A DNA stretch of 64,000 bases from JAJCYL01 sp965206015 (GTDB taxonomy: Bacteria > Bacteroidota > Bacteroidia > Cytophagales > Cyclobacteriaceae). The stretch lies in the NCBI GenBank assembly GCA_965206015.1, contig CBDBIW010000014.1, forward strand, positions 492,001 to 556,000. The letters run 5' to 3'. The translations under genes and the position numbers were made by a program. This document shows, one piece after another, positions 8,976-18,750 of the stretch. The notes under the pieces were generated by a model. The model did no database searches and was not told the origin of the DNA. It saw only the letters and a program-made list of their open reading frames with translations. Every line of letters begins with the position of its first letter. Within the stretch, counting starts at the first letter, position 1.

Positions 8976-9893
8976 ATGAAGAAAATACTCGCATTGATAT
9001 TAACAACGCTGTGTTGTTCATGTACTGCCCAAAATACGGCAGAACGCCTTGGCTACGAAAAGAACGCCATCCTCTTGATATTACATGCAGATGATTTGGG
9101 CGTATCCCATTCTGAAAATTCAGCTTCCATTAACGCTTATGAAAATGGTGGAATTAATTCTGCCAGCATTATGGTTCCCTGCCCCTGGTTTCCTGAAATT
9201 GCACAATATGCCACCAAGAATCCCGATTTCGATCTTGGCCTCCATCTCACGCTTACAGCTGAATGGAGCAACTACAAATGGAATGGTGTTTCCTCCACAT
9301 CAGCTATACCGTCACTGCTGAATGATCAACAGCATTTTTACTCCTCCAGTGAGGAAGTAGGACAAAAAGCAAACCTGGCAGAAGTGGAAAAGGAAATAAG
9401 AGCGCAAGTGGACCGGGCCAGTTCATTTGGCATAAAACCCACACATCTGGACAGTCACATGGGCAGTCTTTTTCAAACACCGGATCTATTTAAACTTTAC
9501 CAAAAACTTGGAGCCGATTATAAAATCCCAGTCTTTATCCCATACGGATCACTCAAAGGGGCGCAGCCACTTATTGATGCCATCCAGCCTGGACAAATTT
9601 TAGTTGACAACTTGGCAATGATTAACCCTGAAATTGTGCCAGATGATTGGGGAGAGTACTACCTCAATATTATCAAAAATCTACAACCCGGATTAAATGA
9701 GATCATTGTTCATATTGCCTACGACAACGCCGAAATGCAAGCGGTGACCATTGACCATCCTGATTTTGGATCGGCCTGGAGGCAAAGAGATTATGAAGTT
9801 GTTCTGAGTCAGGAGTTCAAAAAATTAATACATGAAAGAAATATTAAATTAGTCACCTGGCGTCAAATTCAAGAGTTACAATATCCTGATTGA
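8976..9893 (+). CDS. ChbG/HpnK-family (YdjC-like) deacetylase, exported
   Basis: A 305-residue carbohydrate deacetylase-fold protein with a signal sequence ending near residue 15 (TLCCSCTAQ, plausibly a lipoprotein). Metal-binding residues of the family are visible: HADDLGVSHSEN near residue 37 and HLDSHMGSLF further on. Family members remove N-acetyl groups from chito-oligosaccharides or related sugars using a divalent metal. It lies on the same strand as a carboxypeptidase and a sulfatase, which fits breakdown of external polymers. The substrate is unknown. Confidence 0.85.
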   Translation: MKKILALILTTLCCSCTAQNTAERLGYEKNAILLILHADDLGVSHSENSASINAYENGGINSASIMVPCPWFPEIAQYATKNPDFDLGLHLTLTAEWSNYKWNGVSSTSAIPSLLNDQQHFYSSSEEVGQKANLAEVEKEIRAQVDRASSFGIKPTHLDSHMGSLFQTPDLFKLYQKLGADYKIPVFIPYGSLKGAQPLIDAIQPGQILVDNLAMINPEIVPDDWGEYYLNIIKNLQPGLNEIIVHIAYDNAEMQAVTIDHPDFGSAWRQRDYEVVLSQEFKKLIHERNIKLVTWRQIQELQYPD

Positions 9894-10036
9894 TCTTGAT
9901 ACAGACACAAGTTCAAAAAACTTGTGTGCCACCCTTTAAGGCCAATCTCATAATAATCCTTCCGCTTCTCCCAAATCATGCCTGGCATGTTGCAATCGAT
10001 GGTTATCATTACCAACCAATGTATAATTGATAAAAC

Positions 10037-12613
10037 ATGAAAAAGTTCGTTCTTCTCATTCTTCCTTTTAACTTATTTGCTCAGGTGCCAAAACCGTCTG
10101 ATGTCTTCGGTTTTGAGCCTGGTGCTGATTACAAATTAGCCGATTACTCTCAGTTGCAAGATTATTATCAAAAACTAGATCAAGCCTCTGATAGAGTAGT
10201 GCTTACAGAAATAGGGAAAACTACCCTTGGTCGTCCAATGTTGCTTCTATTCATTTCCAGCAAAGACAACATTGCTAATCTTGATAAATACCGAAAAATC
10301 AGTCAGGACATGGCATTGGCAAAAATTGGTCAGGCCAGCGCAACACAAAATGCTAAGGATGGGAAAGCTATCATTTGGATAGATGGTGGTTTACATGCAA
10401 CCGAAAGAGCTCCCGCTCAGATGCTTCCTGAGTTAGCATACAATGTGGCTACTGGTGAAACGGACGAAATGAAAAAGATTCGGGACAATGTCATCATGCT
10501 CCTCATGCCTGTAATGAATCCAGATGGATTGGAAATTGTTGTGGATTGGTACAAACAAAACCTTGGTACTCCATACGAAACTACCGGCCCACCAATACTC
10601 TACCACCACTATGTTGGGCATGACAATAATCGGGACTGGTTTATGAACAACATGTCGGAAAGTTACCACGTGAACGAAATTCTTTACAATACATGGTACC
10701 CTCAGATTGTTTATAACCACCACCAATCATCACCTCCCTGGGCAAGGATATTCCTCCCTCCTTTCTCAGATCCTGTAAATCCAAATATTCATCCCGGCAC
10801 AACAACAGGAACCAATCTTGTAGGAACAGCCATGGCCAATCGGTTTGCGATCAAAAAGATGCCGGGAGTTATCTCACATCTCACGTTTAGCATGTGGTGG
10901 AACGGCGGTATGAGAACTGTTCCTTACTATCACAATATGGTCGGGATACTGACAGAAACTGGTCACACTACTCCAACTCCAAGAATCTATCCACCGGATT
11001 CTATTCCAAAAGAGATAGGACGTGGGCGAGGCAAAGTACCTACAAACGGCACGAAGATATTCTATCCATATCCCTGGAAAGGTGGGGAGTCCCATTTTCG
11101 CGATGCAATGGATTACACATTAACTGCTTCGATGGCTGTTCTTGACCTTGCTGCAGATCGCAAGGAAGAATACTTGTATAACATATACTCCATGGGACGA
11201 GATGCTATAGAGGCGAGTTTGCTTGAAAATTTCTATGCCTATGTGATTCCTGCAGATCAGCATGATTACAATGAGGCTACAAACCTGGTCAATGTGCTTC
11301 GGCAAGGGGGAGTTGAGGTGCATCTGGCGACAAGGGATTTCACTGCGGAGGGTAAGAATTATAAAGCTGGATCTTACATTGCCTACGGTGCACAGGCCTT
11401 CAGACCATACCTCGTTGACCTCATGGAAAAGCAAGAGTATCCTGATAAAAGAGTTTATCCTGGAGGTCCTCCTGTACCCCCCTATGATTTGGCGGGCTGG
11501 ACACTACCAATGCAAATGGGCTTGAAAGTTGATCGGATAAAAACAGAATTCAAAGTAAAAACAGAAGAAATAACTGCAAGAGCGGCTCTCAATGCCGGTA
11601 AAGCTTCAAAAGGCAGTTACGGATACAGTCTGTCTGCAAAAACTAACCACAGTTATAAAGCAGTTAATCAGTTGTTAGCTCAAGGAATTAAGGTACATCG
11701 GTTATCAACTTCCGTAGGCAATCTATCAGCAGGTGATTTTATTGTTGAGGGAAATCCTGATACAATAAATGAGATGGCAAATACTCTTGGAATAGACTTT
11801 AGTGGATTAAATGCTGAACCAAGTGTAGAAAAATCTGAAATGGTTAAACCAAAGGTTGGTCTATATAAAAGCTGGGTTGCCAATATGGATGAAGGATGGA
11901 CGAGATGGTTACTCACCGAATACAACTTTGATTGGGATACACTACATGACAATGATGTCAGAAACCGTGATCTGAATCAATACACAGCAATTGTTATTCC
12001 TGATCAAAATCCTGAAAGGATACTCAATGGACACAGAACGGGAAGCATGCCGGATCAATATACTGATGGTTTAGGACTTGCCGGCACCTTGAAATTACAA
12101 AAATATGTCAAAGTGGGAGGAACATTGATTGCCTTTGACAAAGCAAGTGATCTATTCATAGATCAATTTGGACTTCCAATAAAAAATGTAACCAAAGGTC
12201 TAAGTGACCAAAAATTCTTTATCCCCGGTTCATTGATCAGAACTACTGTTATGGTGGACCACCCTTTAGCTTACGGTATGCAAAGTGAGGTAGCTGCCTC
12301 CTTTAATCGAAGTAGGGCGTTTAGTACAATTGTCAAATCAAATAAAGGTGAAGACGGAACCGAATATACTGTAGCGGCAGGCCCTAAACCCGACGTTGAA
12401 GTAGTCGTTACTTATGCCAAAAACGATCTCTTGATGAGCGGTTGGGCACTTAACGAAAAGAAATACATCGGCGGGAAAGCAGCTATGGTAAGTGTTGACC
12501 ATGGCAATGGAAAAGTCATTTTATTTGCTTTCCGACCCCAATTCAGGGGTCAGCCAAGAGCAACCTATAAGTTGGTATTTAATTCCATATATTCGAACTC
12601 AATGAAAAAATAG
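10037..12613 (+). CDS. Secreted M14-family zinc carboxypeptidase
   Basis: An 858-residue metallopeptidase with a short signal peptide (cleavage near FAQ at residue 15). The zinc motif HATE is at about residues 120-123, the third ligand is probably in YNHHQSSPPW, and the catalytic Glu region is GILTETGH. After the peptidase domain comes a long C-terminal region of roughly 450 residues found in many Bacteroidota M14 proteins. It would trim C-terminal residues from peptides in the periplasm or outside. The sulfatase gene follows 8 bases downstream, suggesting co-transcription. Confidence 0.87.
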   Translation: MKKFVLLILPFNLFAQVPKPSDVFGFEPGADYKLADYSQLQDYYQKLDQASDRVVLTEIGKTTLGRPMLLLFISSKDNIANLDKYRKISQDMALAKIGQASATQNAKDGKAIIWIDGGLHATERAPAQMLPELAYNVATGETDEMKKIRDNVIMLLMPVMNPDGLEIVVDWYKQNLGTPYETTGPPILYHHYVGHDNNRDWFMNNMSESYHVNEILYNTWYPQIVYNHHQSSPPWARIFLPPFSDPVNPNIHPGTTTGTNLVGTAMANRFAIKKMPGVISHLTFSMWWNGGMRTVPYYHNMVGILTETGHTTPTPRIYPPDSIPKEIGRGRGKVPTNGTKIFYPYPWKGGESHFRDAMDYTLTASMAVLDLAADRKEEYLYNIYSMGRDAIEASLLENFYAYVIPADQHDYNEATNLVNVLRQGGVEVHLATRDFTAEGKNYKAGSYIAYGAQAFRPYLVDLMEKQEYPDKRVYPGGPPVPPYDLAGWTLPMQMGLKVDRIKTEFKVKTEEITARAALNAGKASKGSYGYSLSAKTNHSYKAVNQLLAQGIKVHRLSTSVGNLSAGDFIVEGNPDTINEMANTLGIDFSGLNAEPSVEKSEMVKPKVGLYKSWVANMDEGWTRWLLTEYNFDWDTLHDNDVRNRDLNQYTAIVIPDQNPERILNGHRTGSMPDQYTDGLGLAGTLKLQKYVKVGGTLIAFDKASDLFIDQFGLPIKNVTKGLSDQKFFIPGSLIRTTVMVDHPLAYGMQSEVAASFNRSRAFSTIVKSNKGEDGTEYTVAAGPKPDVEVVVTYAKNDLLMSGWALNEKKYIGGKAAMVSVDHGNGKVILFAFRPQFRGQPRATYKLVFNSIYSNSMKK

Positions 12614-12621
12614 AAATCCCT

Positions 12622-14187
12622 ATGAACTGGATATTGAAACATTGTTTTTTGGCAATTATTCTATATAGTGGTTGCCAGCCCTCTGTCACAAGCGTTTCCG
12701 AAACGCGGAAACCCAATATCATCTACATACTGGCTGATGACCTGGGCTATGGAGAATTGGGAATTTATGGACAAAAAAAGATTCAAACACCCAATATAGA
12801 CGAATTGGGAAGGTCAGGTATGCTCTTTACTCAACATTATTCTGGATCACCAGTGTGTGCACCCTCCCGGTATATGTTTTTGACAGGTAAACATTCTGGC
12901 CATGCCTACATACGCGGCAATGATGAATGGGGAGAAAGAGGGGACGTTTGGGATTTTGCAGCAGCTGTTGAAGATCCAAATCTTGAGGGACAACGTCCTA
13001 TTCCAGCTAACACAGTAACACTCGGAAATATTCTTCAAAGAGCTGGCTACAAAACCGCATTAGTTGGAAAATGGGGTCTGGGAGGACCGCTATCAGACGG
13101 AATACCTACTAAGCGTGGTTTTGACTTCTTTTATGGTTACAACTGCCAGAGGCAAGCTCACCAGCTTTATCCGAAACATTTGTGGCGCAATGAAGAGAAA
13201 CATTGGCTAAACAATGAAATAATTGCTCCAAGAAGGGACAACGAACTAGCCGATAGCGCAGACACACTTGATTTGGCAAGTTATGCCAAATGGCAACAAA
13301 AATATTATGCCCCTGCAATGATGCAAATCGAGGCTTTGAACTTCATTGAAGACAATAAGAACAATCCGTTTTTTCTTTATTATGCCTCACCATTACCTCA
13401 CCTACCTCTGCAAGTTCCACAGGAATATGTTGATAGGTATGTCAAGCTTTTAGGCGATGAGGAACACTACAATGGATCCAAAGGATACTTCCCTAATCGC
13501 TACCCACATGCAGCTTATGCAGGCATGATCACCTATCTGGATGACCAGGTTGGAGAATTGATTGCTAAATTGAAGGAACTGGACCTGTATGAGAATACAC
13601 TAATAATATTCACCAGCGACAATGGACCTACTTATACAGGTGGCGTTGATGCTCCATTTTTCAATAGTGCTGGGCCTTTCATGGAAGAGTACGGCAGAAC
13701 AAAAGGATTTACCTATGAAGGAGGAATCCGTGTGCCCATGATTGCCCACTGGCAAGGAAAGATTGAACAAGGCACGACAACCGATCATATCTCAGCGTTT
13801 TGGGATGTTCTACCTACCATTGCTGATCTCATAGGTGCTGAGACACCCGGTGACATAGATGGTATCAGTTTTTTACCAACTCTTTTACAAGAACAAGTAC
13901 AGACCAAGCATGACTTCTTGTATTGGGAATTCCCAAGCTATAATGGCCAACAAGCTGTTAGGATGGGAAAATGGAAGGGAATAAGGAAAGACATCTTTGA
14001 TGGGAATATGGAAATTGAACTCTATAATTTAGAGAATGACCCTTCAGAGTCAAACAATATTGCCGGCGAGAATCCTGATGTTGTCTCCCAAATTGAAAAT
14101 TTAATGAAAGAACAACATACTCCTGCTGAGAATGAGAGGTTCAAAATGAGTCAACTAGGAGACGTTTTAACTTCCAAAAGTATGTAA
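12622..14187 (+). CDS. Arylsulfatase-type sulfatase (lipoprotein)
   Basis: A formylglycine sulfatase that hydrolyses sulfate esters, probably on a polysaccharide. It has a lipoprotein signal with Cys at about residue 18 (LYSGCQ). The first metal-binding motif is PNIIYILADDLGYGE, and the modification motif CAPSR starts at Cys79, so maturation needs formylglycine-generating enzyme. The later motifs VGKWGLGG and FTSDNGP supply further active-site residues. At 521 residues it is full length and belongs to the S1 group. Cytoplasmic or free periplasmic location is less likely because of the lipobox. Confidence 0.9.
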   Translation: MNWILKHCFLAIILYSGCQPSVTSVSETRKPNIIYILADDLGYGELGIYGQKKIQTPNIDELGRSGMLFTQHYSGSPVCAPSRYMFLTGKHSGHAYIRGNDEWGERGDVWDFAAAVEDPNLEGQRPIPANTVTLGNILQRAGYKTALVGKWGLGGPLSDGIPTKRGFDFFYGYNCQRQAHQLYPKHLWRNEEKHWLNNEIIAPRRDNELADSADTLDLASYAKWQQKYYAPAMMQIEALNFIEDNKNNPFFLYYASPLPHLPLQVPQEYVDRYVKLLGDEEHYNGSKGYFPNRYPHAAYAGMITYLDDQVGELIAKLKELDLYENTLIIFTSDNGPTYTGGVDAPFFNSAGPFMEEYGRTKGFTYEGGIRVPMIAHWQGKIEQGTTTDHISAFWDVLPTIADLIGAETPGDIDGISFLPTLLQEQVQTKHDFLYWEFPSYNGQQAVRMGKWKGIRKDIFDGNMEIELYNLENDPSESNNIAGENPDVVSQIENLMKEQHTPAENERFKMSQLGDVLTSKSM

Positions 14188-14258
14188 ATAAGGGCTTTTT
14201 TTGTTGAGTTAACTTTTGTTGTTCAGTCAAAGAGTGTCACCTAAAATCTCGAATTGGC

Positions 14259-14637
14259 ATGAAAACCAACCCGGAAGTGACAATTTCTTAAACAAAAAAA
14301 CCATCCACTGACAGCTGAAATACAAAGTGTAAGAGAAATAATTCTCGAAACAGATTCTCGTATGGAAGAAGTCATCAAATGGAGTAGCCCTACTTTTATC
14401 TATAAGGGCAATATTGCCTCTTATTTTATGAATGCTAAGAAATTTGTAAGTCTCATGTTTCACAAAGGCGCATTAATCAAGGATAAAACGGGCTTATTGC
14501 AAGGAGATGGAAAAGAAGTGAGGCATGCCAGATTTCAAGATATCGATGACATTGGAAAAAAGGAGGATGCCCTTCGTTCGGTGATTAAAGCATGGATTGA
14601 AATGAAAGATAGTGAGCAGTCTTCGACATTTTCTTGA
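14259..14637 (+). pseudogene. DUF1801 (YdhG-like) protein with disrupted 5' end
   Basis: The frame from the ATG at 14362 encodes a DUF1801 domain (EEVIKWSSPTFIYKGNIASY, then YFMNAKKFVSLMFHKGA). Homologues start about 35 residues earlier. Those residues are present: MKTNPEV from the ATG at 14259, and then in another frame FLKQKNHPLTAEIQSVREII running into the domain. Two one-base losses near 14279 and in the A run at 14292-14298 would explain the break. Either the gene is dead, it starts at 14362 without its first helix, or the homopolymer is misread. Function of the family is unknown. Confidence 0.65.
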
Positions 14638-14663
14638 CAGAACTCAGTATTATGATAAATTTG
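14634..14663 (+). promoter_or_regulatory. Bacteroidota-type sigma-A promoter for the hydroxylase gene
   Basis: A -33 element TTG at 14634-14636, a 19-base spacer and a -7 element TAAATTTG at 14656-14663 match the Bacteroidota consensus (TTTG or TTG, 19-21 bases, TAnnTTTG). Transcription would start near 14670, leaving a leader of about 68 bases before the ATG at 14738. Confidence 0.6.
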
Positions 14664-14737
14664 CACACATTATGTGAAAGGAAAACAATCGTTCTATAGC
14701 CATGGCTACTTTAAAATCACGTTAATACGCCAACCGA

Positions 14738-15679
14738 ATGAATCTGGAATTTGTGAATCCTCTTGTCTGGGGATTGCCTTGTTTTGTTGCTCTGGTACTC
14801 CTGGAACTTGTTTACAGCAAGATTCACGACGACGAAGGTCTTTACAACTGGAAGGATCTTATTGCCAGTAGCACCATGGGGTTTGGAGCAGTAATTATTA
14901 CACCCTTCATTAAGATAGTCTCGGCAGCAACAATCTTTTATCTGGTTTACGAATTGTTTAATCCTGAAATAAATGGAATTCGAACCAACATTTTAGGGTA
15001 TGAGTCCTTCGGCTGGGCTTGGTATTTATGGTTAATCTGCCAGCTTCTGGATGATTTCAGCTATTACTGGCTGCATCGCTTTAACCATACTGTAAGATTT
15101 ATGTGGGCTGCGCACATAGTTCACCATTCATCAGAGCAGTACAACCTCGGAACGGGATTAAGAAATGGGTGGTTTACTATTCTTTACAAGCCCTTCTTCT
15201 ATATGTGGATATGCGCCATTGGTTTTCATCCAGAAATGCTCCTAGTGTGCATGGGAGTCGAAGCCCTTTGGCAATTTCAGTTACATACCAAATACGTTGC
15301 AAAGTTAGGATTTCTTGAAAAATTTATGAATACTCACAAACAGCATCAAGTGCATCATGCCAAAAATCTTGATTACCTGGATAAGAATCATGGAGGTTAT
15401 CTTAATCTCTTCGATAAACTCTTTGGCAGTTGGAAAGATTTAGACGATGATGTCAAAATAGAATACGGTGTCGTTCACGATCCTAAATCGTATAATCCTT
15501 TAGTCATTGTATCACATGAGTACAAAAGCATTTGGAGAGATGTCAAGAGCTCAAAAAATCTATACGAAGCATTGATGTACATATTTGGTGAGCCAGGATG
15601 GAGCCCTGATGGCTCAAGCCTAACTGTCAAGCAAATGCAACGAAAAAGCAAAATGGCTTCTCAAAAAGTTCACGCATAA
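14738..15679 (+). CDS. Sterol desaturase / fatty acid hydroxylase superfamily membrane protein
   Basis: A 313-residue integral membrane di-iron enzyme. The eight-histidine signature is visible as HRFNH, HIVHHSSEQYN and HKQHQVHH between hydrophobic segments. Bacterial members hydroxylate or desaturate lipids such as fatty acids, carotenoids or hopanoids; the substrate cannot be told from sequence. The ATG at 14738 (MNLEFVNPLVWG) fits the predicted promoter upstream. No partner gene is adjacent. Confidence 0.86.
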   Translation: MNLEFVNPLVWGLPCFVALVLLELVYSKIHDDEGLYNWKDLIASSTMGFGAVIITPFIKIVSAATIFYLVYELFNPEINGIRTNILGYESFGWAWYLWLICQLLDDFSYYWLHRFNHTVRFMWAAHIVHHSSEQYNLGTGLRNGWFTILYKPFFYMWICAIGFHPEMLLVCMGVEALWQFQLHTKYVAKLGFLEKFMNTHKQHQVHHAKNLDYLDKNHGGYLNLFDKLFGSWKDLDDDVKIEYGVVHDPKSYNPLVIVSHEYKSIWRDVKSSKNLYEALMYIFGEPGWSPDGSSLTVKQMQRKSKMASQKVHA

Positions 15680-15717
15680 TAATTAAGGTTAATTACATCC
15701 CTTAATTAATTACATCC

Positions 15718-16299
15718 TGATGATACCCCAATAGTCAGGACAGGTTTAGCCTTTTTTTACGATCAACAAGAGTAATTGATCTATCCATTAAGCCGCTTCT
15801 TTTTTGAGCTGAAAGTATGGCTGTCCAGGCATTTGATCGTCAATTCCTCTATGCCTTCTTTCCATGGTGCAATGGTTAAAATATTCGGCTAATGAAAGGT
15901 ACAAATCTGTACCGTCCCCGGAAGGATACAGGTAAAGCTTCTCATACTTGACACTTCTCCACAATCGTTCGATAAAGGCATTGTCAATAGCTCTTCCTTT
16001 GCCATCCATACTAAGGTTTATACCTTGACTTGCCACATAGTTGGCGAAGATCCCAGCGGTTTGAGTTGACCAATAGCCTTCAGTAGCTGATCCTTTTCTT
16101 CATCAGCTTGGGGTTGCTTACTCTTCCCTTTTTTCGCAAAAAGCGTATCGGCATTGGCCAAAAAATCCCTTTTCCACAGGCTGATTTGCGGTGGAGCTAC
16201 TGCGTATTTCTGTGCTGGTTCAGCAACACGTGACCGCTCCTTGAGAGCCTCCGGTACTACTTTGGTCCTGAATTTCGTGGTGTACTTTCTTCCTGTCAT
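15718..16299 (-). mobile_element. IS3-family element (copy A), internally deleted
   Basis: The outer end TGATGATACCCCAATAG at 15718 is shared, as its reverse complement with one mismatch, with a second remnant ending at 34111, which fixes this boundary. The other end lies near the orfA start at about 16299, inside a lipoprotein gene, and no clear matching inverted repeat was found there. At about 580 bases it keeps roughly 40 percent of a typical IS3 element. Confidence 0.65.
15788..16299 (-). pseudogene. IS3-family transposase, orfA fused to orfB tail by deletion
   Basis: OrfA starts at 16299 (MTGRKYTTKFRTKVVPEALK) with a helix-turn-helix (SRVAEPAQKYAVAPPQISLW). It runs to KDQLLKAIGQLKPLG and then joins, in another frame, the last part of orfB (GRAIDNAFIERLWRSVKYEK, then MERRHRGIDDQMPGQPYF). 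The first two catalytic Asp residues of the DDE core are gone, so no active transposase can be made. Confidence 0.75.
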
Positions 16300-16404
16300 T
16301 TTAGTAAAAGTTGGCGCATTTATTTCTTCGGGTTGTGGAGATTCACATCTTACTGTCAGTAATAAAATGACGACAATATTTAGTATGAATAGGTTGCGTC
16401 TCAT
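16300..16404 (-). pseudogene. N-terminal fragment of a lipoprotein gene cut by the IS3 element
   Basis: MRRNLFILNIVVILLLTVRC followed by ESPQPEEINAPTFTK is a lipoprotein signal with Cys at residue 20. It then runs without a stop into IS3 orfA. The rest of the gene is not seen on the other side of the element. Confidence 0.55.
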
Positions 16405-16543
16405 TTGGGGTTGTTTATCAACAATTTGAACATAATAGGTAACATTTCAAACTGTATTTTTTGATTGGTGCCAAGATTATTTAATTCTTGTGAGCTTAGA
16501 TTTAGACCATTGTTAGCACTACCTTCATTCAAAATAGGTTTTT

Positions 16544-17116
16544 ATGCGAATAGCTGGGCTAATATTGGCAGCTGGGGAGTCTAGTAGACTGGGGCGACCA
16601 AAACAGTTGGTAAAATACAGGGGGAATTCACTATTAAATCATGCGATTAACACACTTTTAGAAACAGGTATTAATGATGTCTTTGTAGTGTTAGGGGCTA
16701 ATCGAAACCGTATAGCATCCTCTATTCATAGTTCTGAAGTCATAACAATTTATAATGATGAGTGGCGTGACGGCATGGGATCAAGTTTGAGTGCAGGGAT
16801 ACGGGCACTTGAGTTTGATGACCAAATCGAGGCGGTACTGGTAATTCTCAGCGACCAGCCCAAAGTAACAGTTGCTCATTACAACGCTCTGATAAACTCG
16901 TCGAAAGAACGTGAGCAAATTGTATGTTCTGCATATAGTGAAGCGATTGGCGTACCAGCCATCTTTCCGAGATCATGTTTTGGTGACTTAAAAGCACTGA
17001 CCGGCGATAAAGGTGCCCAAGAGATGATTAATAATTACGAAAAGAAAGTTTCAATACTTTGCGAAGACTGCGCCATTGATATTGATACAACGGATGATTT
17101 AATAAACCTTCAATGA
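16544..17116 (+). CDS. MobA-like nucleotidyltransferase (MocA/CoxI-type)
   Basis: A 190-residue NTP transferase with the signature LILAAGESSRLGRPKQLV at the N-terminus and a later acidic metal-binding site (VLVILSDQPKVT). This group includes molybdenum cofactor cytidylyltransferases, which make molybdopterin cytosine dinucleotide for xanthine-dehydrogenase-type enzymes. No molybdoenzyme gene is in the window, so the substrate is inferred only from family resemblance. Confidence 0.82.
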   Translation: MRIAGLILAAGESSRLGRPKQLVKYRGNSLLNHAINTLLETGINDVFVVLGANRNRIASSIHSSEVITIYNDEWRDGMGSSLSAGIRALEFDDQIEAVLVILSDQPKVTVAHYNALINSSKEREQIVCSAYSEAIGVPAIFPRSCFGDLKALTGDKGAQEMINNYEKKVSILCEDCAIDIDTTDDLINLQ

Positions 17117-17125
17117 GTGGTTACT

Positions 17126-17677
17126 CTAAGGCTTGGGCTTATAAGCATCTGTAAAAATACCGTTCGTGGGATTAATCAGGTTCTGAACGAAATCTGTTAA
17201 TTTTTTGATGTCCTCAGAGATGTCCTTTCGAGATTTTATTTTTAATAATCTGATGACTTTATCACCACCTAGTTCCAGATAGATTCTGTAGGTTATGTCT
17301 TTATTGCCTTCCTCGAAAGGACTAGTTCCCGCGTATTGAGAAGTAACGCTGATGGATACATCTTTAATCTCGTTGTAAGCAAGTTGAGCCTTAATGAAAA
17401 ACGGTCTTGAAACTGAAAGTAATTTCTCTTTAGAGTCGAAATGTACTGTAGACGGGAATTTCCAGCTATCATGTATGAATGGTAGTGCCAGTACTGGAAT
17501 TAGGAGGATTAACATTTCGGCACTTCCTATTAGTGCGAATGCAACTACAAAAGGGACAATAATCGCAAGTACGGCAAAGAAGAAGTAAGGAGGTTTGGTG
17601 GTTATTACTACTTGATGACTTTCCTCAATGGCTTGATAGCCGAAAGTAGATAAAATCTGGTTGTGGTCTACTGCCAT
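17126..17677 (-). CDS. Uncharacterised membrane protein with two hydrophobic segments
   Basis: A 183-residue protein I do not recognise. Two adjacent hydrophobic segments lie at about residues 29-70 (FFFAVLAIIVPFVVAFALIG and MLILLIPVLALPFI), giving a hairpin in the membrane. The rest, about 110 residues, is soluble with beta-type character. Its start overlaps the end of the upstream YwqK-like gene by 10 bases, so the two are co-translated and may work together. Confidence 0.7.
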   Translation of the reverse strand: MAVDHNQILSTFGYQAIEESHQVVITTKPPYFFFAVLAIIVPFVVAFALIGSAEMLILLIPVLALPFIHDSWKFPSTVHFDSKEKLLSVSRPFFIKAQLAYNEIKDVSISVTSQYAGTSPFEEGNKDITYRIYLELGGDKVIRLLKIKSRKDISEDIKKLTDFVQNLINPTNGIFTDAYKPKP

Positions 17678-18519
17678 TTCTTTGCCTCTTTTTCTCGATC
17701 ATAAATGACAATCCCAGCGTCGTCCCATTCTTTTGAAATGAATGGTTGATATTCATCATCGAATGGTTTTTCCGGGTATTGAATCTCTCTTTTTCGCCGA
17801 TTTCGCTCGCCGTAGTATTCACGCCACAAACCAACTTTATAGTCATGTTTGTATTTTCCTATGACCGCAATGCGACCATTTTTATGGAAAGCGTAATAAT
17901 CCCCATCCTTTTCACCATAGTGAACAGGAATAATTTCTCTCATTCTTTTACCCTCTGTATCTTTATAGTATGCGATTTGGGCTTCTTTTGGCCAACCTTT
18001 ATACCATTTTTTCTTCTCTTGCAGAATGTCGTATTTGTTATGCCTCATCCAACGACCATGTTTGGTGCCTTTATAAAAAATACCCTCCTCTAAAATCTGG
18101 TCACCGACCATTTTAAGGTAAGAGCCATGTAGTATACCAGCATATTTCTTATTGATTTTTCTTGAGTTGGTAATCTTCCTTTTTTTGAAATCATACCAGT
18201 AGATGTCTCTAACATAGGAATCAGGTTCTTCATAAACTTTGAGGTAGTGGAACCACTCGACCACCACATCCTGGCCAAAACCTGTCCTTGTAAAACCTTT
18301 CTTCGTCTTTATTTTATAAAAGACATTTCGCTTGCGTTTTTTCTTCTTGGACTCACCTTTTTCCTCCTCTTCTTCATCTTCGCCAAGATCAATGGTTAAG
18401 GGGGACTCATAATTAATTTCAAAAAGACGGTCCACAGCAACTTCTTTTTCCTGGGCCTTACTTGGGGAGATGGTCAGGGCGAAGAGTGGAAAAATGATGA
18501 ATATTGAATGCCTAAACAT
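17668..18519 (-). CDS. Exported YwqK/MORN-like repeat protein with charged linker
   Basis: I choose the start at 18519 (MFRHSIFIIFPLFALTISPS) because it gives a signal peptide; an ATG at 18597 would add 26 residues that hide it. A strongly charged stretch (DEEEEEKGESKKKKRKRN) follows. Then come imperfect repeats of the YwqK/MORN kind: GILHGSYLKM, GTKHGRWMRHN, GEKDGDYYAFHKNGRIA and DYKVGLWREYYG. Such repeats occur in secreted Bacteroidota proteins of unknown role, and the antitoxin label sometimes given to them is unproven. It overlaps the next gene by 10 bases. Confidence 0.72.
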   Translation of the reverse strand: MFRHSIFIIFPLFALTISPSKAQEKEVAVDRLFEINYESPLTIDLGEDEEEEEKGESKKKKRKRNVFYKIKTKKGFTRTGFGQDVVVEWFHYLKVYEEPDSYVRDIYWYDFKKRKITNSRKINKKYAGILHGSYLKMVGDQILEEGIFYKGTKHGRWMRHNKYDILQEKKKWYKGWPKEAQIAYYKDTEGKRMREIIPVHYGEKDGDYYAFHKNGRIAVIGKYKHDYKVGLWREYYGERNRRKREIQYPEKPFDDEYQPFISKEWDDAGIVIYDREKEAKKWQ

Positions 18520-18750
18520 GTATTGAAAACGCAATAGTTTGCCATTTCTTATTATAATCGAACAATCAAATTTATCTTTTTTTAAGCTCCATGTCAAGTA
18601 CTATATGGTCGATCTCAGTAGAGCAGTATTCTTTATGTCGATAGGATTGTGTCAATACTGATTAATTTAAGGCTCTAATGAAAGTTATTTTCTTAACCGC
18701 ATAGCTCTCCTTTAGAAAATGGCTCATGGAGCATCATGACCAGGTCGCAG

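Noticed and set aside
15690..15717. Tandem TTAATTACATCC repeat next to IS3 copy A
   Set aside because: Two imperfect copies in AT-rich DNA; too short to distinguish from chance.
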